Origin: Acanthosepion lycidas
Lineage: Eukaryota; Mollusca; Cephalopoda; Sepiida; Sepiidae
Assembly (NCBI GenBank): GCA_963932145.1
Contig: OZ010586.1
Location: 56,848,650-56,912,649 of the forward strand
Reading direction: 5' to 3'
Length of the DNA: 64,000 nt
Position 1 is the first letter of the stretch. Each line of letters begins with the position of its first letter. Of the stretch, positions 57,515 to 64,000 are shown one piece after another. The position numbers were made by a program, and so were the translations under genes. The notes beneath the pieces are model-generated. The model ran no database searches. It saw only the letters and a program-made list of their open reading frames with translations, and was not told the DNA's origin.

Positions 57515-58405
57515 GTCTTCCATTAAAGTAGCCTCTTCCCCTCGGCATGAATGCGAATGTGAACACAGACAGACTATGCCGAAATTTGAACACGGTCCAC
57601 CGATTCCACTTTCCGCGTCGCTAAGTCAATAAATACAAACGTTTTGCTTATGTGAATATTTTGAATCAAATTTTAGAATGTGTGCTTCATAAAAATATAA
57701 ATCGATGCCCATGTAAACACAAATCTAAATCAAGATAAAGTTTATATTATTATTATTAATAATAATAATAACAATAAGAATATAACGCTTAGAGAAGAAA
57801 GCAATTTAAGAAAAATAAAAAGTGTTTAACAATATTTCGACAGTATGTCGAGTTATGTTTAAAAATTTGATATAAATACTAAAATAATTAAAAAACATAC
57901 AAGTTTTTGTACAAATGTCGTTTGTCTTAAGTAAAACGGTTGTACTGACAATCAACTCGACAAAGCGAATGAAACGCAACCAGTGTGAATGAAACGTGAG
58001 TAACTTGAAGGGGATCGTGCTCATCGTGAAAGCTTCCGTTAGTTGATTAGTTAGTAAGAGCAATTAATCGAACAATTTCGTATAAATCTTATGCAACACT
58101 CCTTCCCTTTTTGTTCATCCACCCAGTGGGACGTTAATAGTTTTTGCATATGATAATTACAAGATGCCTGTCAAAATTACAGTCGTTCTTGATAAGTTCT
58201 GTTGATATCGCATTATTGTGTCGACTTCATGCGGATGACCATTAATTCTAGTTTCAAACATCCTGTCGGAATAGTGTCTTTTCTTTTTCCTTTCTTAAAT
58301 CGCGCTCTTCCACAAGTTTTGCAAAATATTGAAAGAGTTACGTCAATCATTTTGTTTATTATTATTATTATTATTATTATTACATGATTTACATCCTGTA
58401 AAAAT

Positions 58406-58408
<3 letters not shown>
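57515..58408. other. No gene seen
   Basis: No gene recognised. ATT/AAT triplet runs at 57747-57772 and 58359-58381. Confidence 0.5.
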
Positions 58409-58475
<67 letters not shown>

Positions 58476-58575
58476 AACTTTACGCCAAACAAAAGATGTC
58501 AACCAGTAGATGAAAGTTACTGAAGGATAACGCGTTCAAGAGGAACGCATCTTTACATATATAAAGTGCTCAATA

Positions 58576-58626
<51 letters not shown>
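58409..58626. repeat. Two (TA)n arrays with an interposed segment
   Basis: TA units at 58409-58472 and 58577-58626. The ~100 bp between them contains CGAAACTTTACGCC and a small GCGTTCAAGAGGAACGC hairpin. Possibly PLE-terminal material, but not provable by eye. Confidence 0.7.
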
Positions 58627-58628
<2 letters not shown>

Positions 58629-58726
58629 ACAATATTGAGTAGATAAGTAAAAGTTCAAATGACTTATCTTCCGACTTGAAGTTTCGCAGTTATACAGATC
58701 CACTTGTCAGAGTAAGATAAATATAT

Positions 58727-60250
58727 ATATATGCTTCGTTAAATAATATAGACAAGTTTTGTCTATTTACCTTATGCAAATTTCTTTCATATCGTCTGAT
58801 AAGCTTAATAACATTATCATTGCAAAACGAAAGAAAATCACCATATTGATATATGTTTTTTTCATCCTCTCTAAGCTTTCGGCTTACATAAGCCATCAGC
58901 AAACATGACAATTACATTACAATATATTGAACAATACACGGACATAGCAACAATGATAGTCTGTTTTTGTTTGCATGGAAGATTTCCAGGTAACGACAAA
59001 CTCGTGCATACGAGACGCTGGAAGTGAACATCGCAACGCGGTTCATGACATCACACATGATAACGCGAGAATGAAAACGAGAAGTGTTAAGTATGGGAAG
59101 CCGTTGGTATAAACCAATTGCTTCTTTCATCAATTATAGGCATTTAAGTATATTTGTGGAGTTTTCATAGCTTATTTTGTTTAGGTTAGGTTTCAACTGA
59201 TTTATGTATATAACTTCAAGAATCTTTAGTTTTTCTTTATTGTTTTCACGTTTGTGTTTTTCCGGAATTGTGTACGCGGCCAAAAATGTTTTAAATGCCT
59301 AAAAATGTTAGAGTTATCATTGAAATGTAGAGTTAAGCGTCGTGAAAGCGAGTTTGTGGTGTGACCAACATAAATATTATTTAATTCGTCGGAGATACAA
59401 TCTCCCAGAGGGCACTTGAATTTGTAAACTGTGTTGGTTTTGCAAATCGTTAACCGGGGTGGGGGTTAAGAATCATTGCGAAGTATTAAGTTGGATATAC
59501 TAGATTTAGTATAGTATATGATTAACTTAATTTTTTTGCTAGGATCTGTCGTAGATATATTAGTATTTACCAATTTTTTTAGTATATTTTCATCTTGTCT
59601 ATAATTAGTAAGCATTTGATTACAATATAGGAGATTAATATGTTTGGGATTAGTTGAAGCAGTATTATGTACTATTTGCTTAGTATTGAGATTTCTAAGA
59701 AAGCATCTTATTTGTTCATCAACTATATAGTTTTGAAAGCTATTATTAATAAGTGTTTGTTTTATATTCTTTAGTTCACTGTAAAAAATCTGTTTTCTGC
59801 ACGATGTATTAGATTCTTTATAATTGCTATTTTGTAGTAATATGGAGATTTGCTTTTATAGTTAAGTGTACACGAATTTATGCTGGTAGGTTTTTTATAT
59901 GGCGAAATAGTAAATTTGTTATTATTTGTGTTTATCAATATGTCAAGGAAAGGGAATTGTATTAGTAGTATTGAGTTCATACGTGAATTTAAGGACAGAA
60001 TTATTTTGGAAACGTTTTTGAGGTTGAAGTATTTCATCTGTATTTTAACTAACATAAGGATATCATCAACATATCTTAAGTAGATGGGTGTTTTTTTTCA
60101 AATCTGTAAATATCTTATTTTCTAGGTTATGTAGAGAATTGATAAATATAGGACGCAGTACTGAACCCATGGAGACACCATCACGTTGTATACATATATA
60201 TATATTATTATGATCTAAGAAAGGGACTTCAGTAGTACAAGCTAATAGTA
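58727..60250 (-). mobile_element. Penelope-like element with RT and GIY-YIG traces
   Basis: Minus-strand PLE fossil, longer than its sister at 35384-35998. In transcription order: DGVSMGSVLRPIF (RT motif before the catalytic strand, about 60.17 kb), YVDDILMLVK (catalytic motif, about 60.06 kb), FPFLDILINTNNNKFTISPY and KKPTSINSCTLNYKSKSPYY (59.96-59.87 kb), then KCPLGDCISDELNNIYVGHT and SLSRRLTLHF (GIY-YIG endonuclease, 59.43-59.33 kb), then RHLKHFWPRTQF. The 3' untranslated part (59.25-58.73 kb) is collinear with the 35-kb copy. The RT fingers and 5' end are missing and there are several breaks. Confidence 0.85.
58875..58901 (-). ncRNA. Hammerhead-like hairpin in the PLE 3' region
   Basis: Minus strand: GCTGATG, then GGCTTATGTAAGCC (stem with 2-nt loop), then GAAAGCTT. 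Counterpart of 35555-35585. The core lacks the final A of CTGATGA, so a working ribozyme is unlikely. Confidence 0.38.
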
Positions 60251-60433
60251 GTATAGTCTATTTATAATATATATATATATATAGAGAGAGAGAGATTGAT
60301 CTTACCCTGACAGGTGAACCTCTATCTGTGAATAAGATAAATCATAGGAACTTTTAAAAATTAATTAATTGATCCTATTATCCCCAACAATCCAAACGCA
60401 TTTTCCTTGCACACGCTTTTGTCTTTCATTCCG
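60251..60433. other. TA/GA run and unrecognised sequence
   Basis: TA units (60268-60282) and GA units (60283-60295), then sequence I cannot assign. Confidence 0.5.
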
Positions 60434-60476
60434 ACTTGAAGAAGCCAAGGCCAACAGTCGTCGGCGAAAAGCGACG
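60434..60476 (+). ncRNA. Decayed hammerhead-like motif
   Basis: ACTTGAAGAAGCC, a 17-nt interior, GGCGAAAAGCGACG. The GCC/GGC stem and GAAA agree with the motif at 10671-10712, but the core reads TTGAAGA instead of CTGATGA. (TA)n lies downstream (60516-60541). Confidence 0.3.
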
Positions 60477-60749
60477 TTTATAAGATTTTCCACATCGTTT
60501 CGTTAATTTCCACTATATATTATATATATATATATATATATACATTTATATATAATTGATATTTATTTATTTTATTTACTTATTTTTCACTGACTCAGAA
60601 AATTATGACTTTTAACATTTTTCCTCACTTATTTCTACAATCATTTTATTATTATTAATATTTTGTCTTTTTCTTTCATCATACCTAAATATATATATTT
60701 ATATGATAAAAATATGCTTTTAAGTTATGCTATACTTATGGATAATAAT
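60477..60749. other. No gene seen
   Basis: AT-rich sequence with TA runs; nothing recognised. Confidence 0.5.
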
Positions 60750-60823
60750 CAAGGTTAGTGCCATGACGCGCATGGAACGGTGTCCCTGAAGTCACCTCCG
60801 GTGGGCAACCCTGAGGCGACATT

Positions 60824-61504
60824 ATGTTGCAGGCTGCGCCAATTTTCGTCTGCCCACGTCGCAGTCAATCACTATCTGCATTTCTTACTTCAGACCTTCT
60901 CATCTTCCAACAATTACTCCACATGAAGACTCAAATGAACCAAAAAAGTAAACCTAAACCAGCCCCTCAAAAATCACCTAAACCACTCAACATTTCGTTC
61001 TCCAACATCCGTGGCATTAGAACAAATTTCTGCAGTATGGAATCTTTCCTCACTGCAAACTGCCCGGATATACTGGCTCTGTGTGAGACAAACCTTGTCT
61101 CGTGTATTCCCTCCTCTGATCTCTCGATCCCCGGCTACCTTCCTCTCCTCAGGAAAGACTCTCTAACCCACATGCACGGCCTTGGTGTCTATGTCAAGGA
61201 CCATCTCCCCCTGGCCAGAGAGTTGTCTCTCGAACGCCAGACCATTCATACATGTCTCCGACTATCTCTCCTCAATGCCGTAAGCTATCTCTTCTTCCTC
61301 TATCGCTCCCCATCCCCTCAAGACTGTGGGATACTCGATAGCATATCTGACAGCATAGACAAGGCCCTCTCTCTTCACCCGTTTGCTCACATATTCGTGT
61401 TTGGTGACTTTAACGCCCATCATACCAAGTGGCTCGAGAATGCTACTACTGACCAGGCTGGCATTCAAACACTTAATTTCTCAATCCCTCACGCAGATAG
61501 TTAA
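60824..61504 (+). pseudogene. LINE endonuclease domain
   Basis: Open frame of 226 codons; ATG 60824 is the first after an in-frame TGA (60812-60814). It belongs to the endonuclease/exonuclease/phosphatase fold that nicks target DNA for reverse transcription. Visible motifs: NISFSNIRGI (residues 56-65, with the catalytic Asn), ALCETNL (catalytic Glu at 88), LYRSPS (159-164) and FGDFNAHH (193-200, catalytic Asp and Asn). The final SDHAVV motif is in another frame at about 61619-61636, so a frameshift near 61480 separates it, and the protein stops early after HADS. The first 55 residues are proline/lysine-rich and may be the remnant of a linker. Confidence 0.9.
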
Positions 61505-61789
61505 CTTCCCCACACGTTTGTCCCTCAACCTGGCAGGTAAGGCCTCCCTTCTCAATCTGTGTTTTACCTCCATCCCCGAATCTTGTAGCGCCACGCAGCT
61601 CTGCCCTCTTGGTAACTCCGATCATGCCGTGGTATCTGTTAACATTTCCTTCAACTCCACACCCCGCAAAGAACCTCCAATCTACTATCAACGAGCGGAT
61701 TGGGACTCGTTCCGTGACTTCCTCCGCGATGTCCCCTGGGATGTTGTCTTTACACTTCCTGTCCAAGAATGAGCTTCTGAGGTCTCATC

Positions 61790-63734
61790 ATGGGTTAAAG
61801 CTGGAATCGACGCTTTCATCCCCTCAAAGAAATTTAAGGTCAAGTCGCACTCCTCCCCTTGGTTCTCCGCTGCTTGCTCAGCCGCCATTGCCCATAGGAA
61901 CCACTTCTTTCACATATTTCGTAGCGACATGTCGGACTGCAATAGACGTCTCTTTGCCTCCGCCCGTAACGAGTGTATGCGTGTCCTCAACGAAGCTAAG
62001 TCAATATTTGCTGCTCGGATGAAGGAGCGTATTGCATCTCGCAAATTTGGCTCCAAAGATTATTGGCGGCTCTACAAGAAAACCCTCCATACCTCCTTTA
62101 TTCAACCAGTTCGAGGTCTTGACCTCCTCTACCGACAAGGCTGAATGCTTTGCTCGGAAATTCTCATTTAATTCAACGCTCGACTCCACCGGTGTACCCA
62201 TACCAGACTTCCCTCTAAGAACCGAGGCCCTATTGAGCGGCTTACACATAACCCCGTCATTGGTACTGGGCATTATCTCCAATTTAGACCCCCACAAGGC
62301 TAGTGGTGGAGATGGCATACCAGCCATTGTCTTGAAGAAATGCGCGCCTGAGCTAGCACCCGCCCTCTCTAAACTGTATAATTACTGCCTCAAGGAATCC
62401 TGTTTTCCTGACTGCTGGAAGTCCTCATCCATTGTTCCTGTCTTTAAGAACTCTGGAGACCCCTTTGACCCCTCTAATTACCGTCCTATTACTCTCCTAC
62501 TCCTCTTCGGAAAAGTCTCCGAAGCCCTAATCAATGCCGAAGTGGTTAACCACCTTATGATCTGCTCTCAGACAAGCAATATTGTTTCCGCTACGCCCGT
62601 TCTACAGCTGATGTGCTTACGGCCATCACTGAAACCGTCTACCAAGCCCTTCAAAATAACGGTGAGGCTCGTGCCATGGCCCTAGACATCTCCAAAGCAT
62701 TTGATAGGGTTTGGCATGCCGGCCTTCTTCGTAAGCTCCAGGGTTATGGTCGACTGTTTGATCTAATACAGTCATTCCTGTCAAACCGTGAATTGAAGGT
62801 CGTTCTCAACGGATTCCTATCCCACGAACGCAGGTGTTCCCCAAGGCTCCATCCTTCGCCCCACTCTTTTCCTTATTTTCATCAACGACCTTCCTGACGC
62901 CATAGATTCCCAAGTTGGCATTTACGCGGACGACACTACAATTTACTCCTGCCTCAAAAACAAATCTAGTGTCGGTGACAAAACTAATCTGGCCGTGCGT
63001 CTTGAAATGGACCTCCAATCTTTTGTTAACTGGGGCAAGAATTGGATGGTCAACTTTAACGCCTCAAAAACTAAACTAAACACCATAGAGATCCTTCCCT
63101 GCCCCCCATTAGAATGTCTTATGGTCAACTTCTTGAGATCAACTCCCTACGCCTGCTTGGTCTCACGTTGACTGCTGACCTGAGATGGAACAAATACATT
63201 GAGTCAATTGCTTCTTCCACCGCGAGGAAAGTTGGCTCTCTGTGCCGCGCCAGGAAATTTTTCTTCCCGGAATCGATACTTCAAATATACAAAACAACCA
63301 TTCGCCCTTGCATGGAGTATTGCTGCTATATATGGTCTGGGGCACCTTCTGTTTACCTCGGAGTTCTTGACAAGATCCAGAGACGGATATGTAATGTAAT
63401 TGGCCCTAATCTGGCGTCTCGTCTGCAGTCACTATCTCACAGACGCGCCGTCGCCTCTCTCTGTCTTTTCTACAAAAACTTTCATGGTAATTGCTCCGAT
63501 GAGCTGCTTTCACTGATTCCCAGACTCCATGAATTCAAGCGCCCTACGAGGCTGGCATCCCGCTCCCACCCTTACACTGTAGAAACTTTTAAATGTAGTC
63601 GTCTCTTCTACTCCAATAGCTTCATACCTCGTACCTCTCGCCTGTGGAACACCCTTCCCAATTACTGTTTCCCTGAAAGCTATAATCTCCAACTATTCAA
63701 ATGTAATGTCAATCGACACCTCCAGTTACCTTGA
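61790..63734 (+). pseudogene. LINE reverse transcriptase and C-terminal domain
   Basis: Downstream part of the same polyprotein, spread over several frames. In order: WFSAACSAAIAHRNHFF (61.86 kb), a helical connection, then from 62260 IISNLDPHKASGGDGIPAIV, CWKSSSIVPVFKNSGDP and NYRPITLL (RT motifs 0-2a, 62.27-62.50 kb). Another frame carries ALDISKAFDRVWHAGLLRKL (palm motif A, 62.68-62.74 kb), then NAGVPQGSIL (62.83 kb) and IYADDTTIYSCL (62920-62955, with the catalytic YADD at 62923-62934). From 63114 a 206-codon open frame holds LRLLGLTLTADLRWNKYIES, CMEYCCYIWSGAPS, LDKIQRRICNVIG and the C-terminal SFIPRTSRLWNTLPNYCF. It stops at 63732-63734. Frameshifts lie between these blocks; catalytic residues are intact. 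Confidence 0.9.
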
Positions 63735-63938
63735 TCTACCCACTATCCTTCTCCTCATCCTTTCTTCTATCACTCCTATCTGCTCTCGCTCCAAATCTTC
63801 TGCAACCCCCTGCATCCTAGTGGCTTCCCGTCTTGCTCGGGGCGTAATGCTTAAAAAACAAAAAAAAAAGAGTGTGTACATACAAGAATGAACACTGTGG
63901 TCATCGGTGAGTAGCAACAATCTGTTTAATACTTGAAC

Positions 63939-64000
63939 GCAATCTTCAAAGCCTGAAGATTGCTTTCAAACAGGAAACAGACTGTCGCCACTTCGTGTTG
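63939..64000 (+). ncRNA. Decayed hammerhead-like motif at the window edge
   Basis: CTGAAGA (63953-63959), an interior of 14 nt, GAAAC (63974-63978), then ACAGACTGTC with GTC at 63984-63986, where a hammerhead cleavage triplet would sit. The core T of CTGATGA is changed to A. A 10-bp hairpin GCAATCTTCA/TGAAGATTGC (63939-63948, 63954-63963) overlaps its start. The continuation lies beyond the window. Confidence 0.3.

Larger units (their letters stand above)
60750..63872 (+). mobile_element. Jockey/CR1-like LINE, near-complete second ORF
   Basis: A roughly 3.1-kb non-LTR retrotransposon carrying an apurinic-type endonuclease followed by reverse transcriptase in plus orientation, ending in a short A-rich tail (63852-63870). 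GC content rises clearly against the flanks. An ORF1 (gag-like) is not seen, so the copy is 5'-truncated just before the endonuclease, or the 5' start lies near 60750. The family supplied the fragments at 3968-4380, 38725-39160, 55510-57512 and the tail at 15782-15850. The copy carries at least four frame changes but few point stops, so it is younger than the others yet not active. Target-site duplications could not be fixed. Confidence 0.92.

Noticed and set aside
1-64000. Retroviral, LTR-retrotransposon or Polinton copies
   Set aside because: No gag, protease, integrase, capsid or envelope motif and no long direct terminal repeats were recognised; the reverse transcriptases seen are of LINE and Penelope type.

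Overview
This window reads as AT-rich, gene-poor animal nuclear DNA. I found no convincing host exon, rRNA or functional tRNA gene anywhere in the 64 kb. What can be recognised is a dense, layered set of transposable-element remains plus many long perfect microsatellites. The mix consists of tRNA-derived SINEs, several LINE clades (Jockey/CR1-like, RTE-like), Penelope-like elements (PLEs) with GIY-YIG endonuclease domains, Tc1, mariner, pogo/Tigger-type and hAT DNA transposons, and many (TA)n, (GATA)n, (CT)n and (CA)n arrays. This fits a mollusc, most likely a cephalopod such as an octopus. That assignment is inference from the repeat repertoire; no single-copy gene fixes the species.

Layout. 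0-10 kb: a Tc1/mariner transposase relic (1.5 kb), a Jockey/CR1-like LINE 3' end on the minus strand (4 kb), and a SINE with an exact 10-bp target-site duplication (5.7-6.0 kb). 10-28 kb: a hammerhead-like RNA motif beside a (TA)n array (10.7 kb), a two-unit tandem repeat (11 kb), a 58-bp near-perfect palindrome (14 kb), a mariner-like non-autonomous element (16.2-16.7 kb), hAT pieces (17.2-18.3 kb), a pogo-type MITE (22.1 kb), a non-autonomous hAT element with terminal repeats and an 8-bp target duplication (26.5-27.1 kb), and the first of four mariner MITEs (27.5 kb). 28-36 kb: an RTE-like LINE relic, a partial SINE, a decayed copy of a multicopy uncharacterised protein family (31.6-33.0 kb), a second pogo-type MITE, and a PLE copy framed by hammerhead-like motifs and (TA)n arrays. 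36-54 kb: mostly featureless, with LINE tails, an unrecognised coding relic (39.4-39.7 kb), a mariner transposase relic, a 3'-truncated Tc1-like element (44.2-45.8 kb) directly abutting a PLE with inverted, permuted terminal repeats (45.9-48.1 kb), and an RTE-like relic (53 kb). 54-64 kb: two copies of the same Jockey/CR1-like LINE in the plus orientation, one old (55.5-57.5 kb) and one younger and longer (60.8-63.9 kb), with a third PLE between them.

How the parts relate. The LINEs are the likely source of the enzymes that mobilised the SINEs. PLE ends recur next to (TA)n arrays and carry motifs of the form CTGA-N-GA, stem, GAAA, which is the core of hammerhead ribozymes known from PLE terminal repeats; the copy at about 36.0 kb keeps every core position. 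The mariner MITEs share termini of the vertebrate MADE1 type and are near-perfect hairpins. Decayed elements in the window also carry small inverted duplications with tiny spacers. In three cases the parent sequence is known, so the inverted copy can be identified as a later templated insertion.

All calls are by eye from sequence and family memory. No alignment or database search was run.
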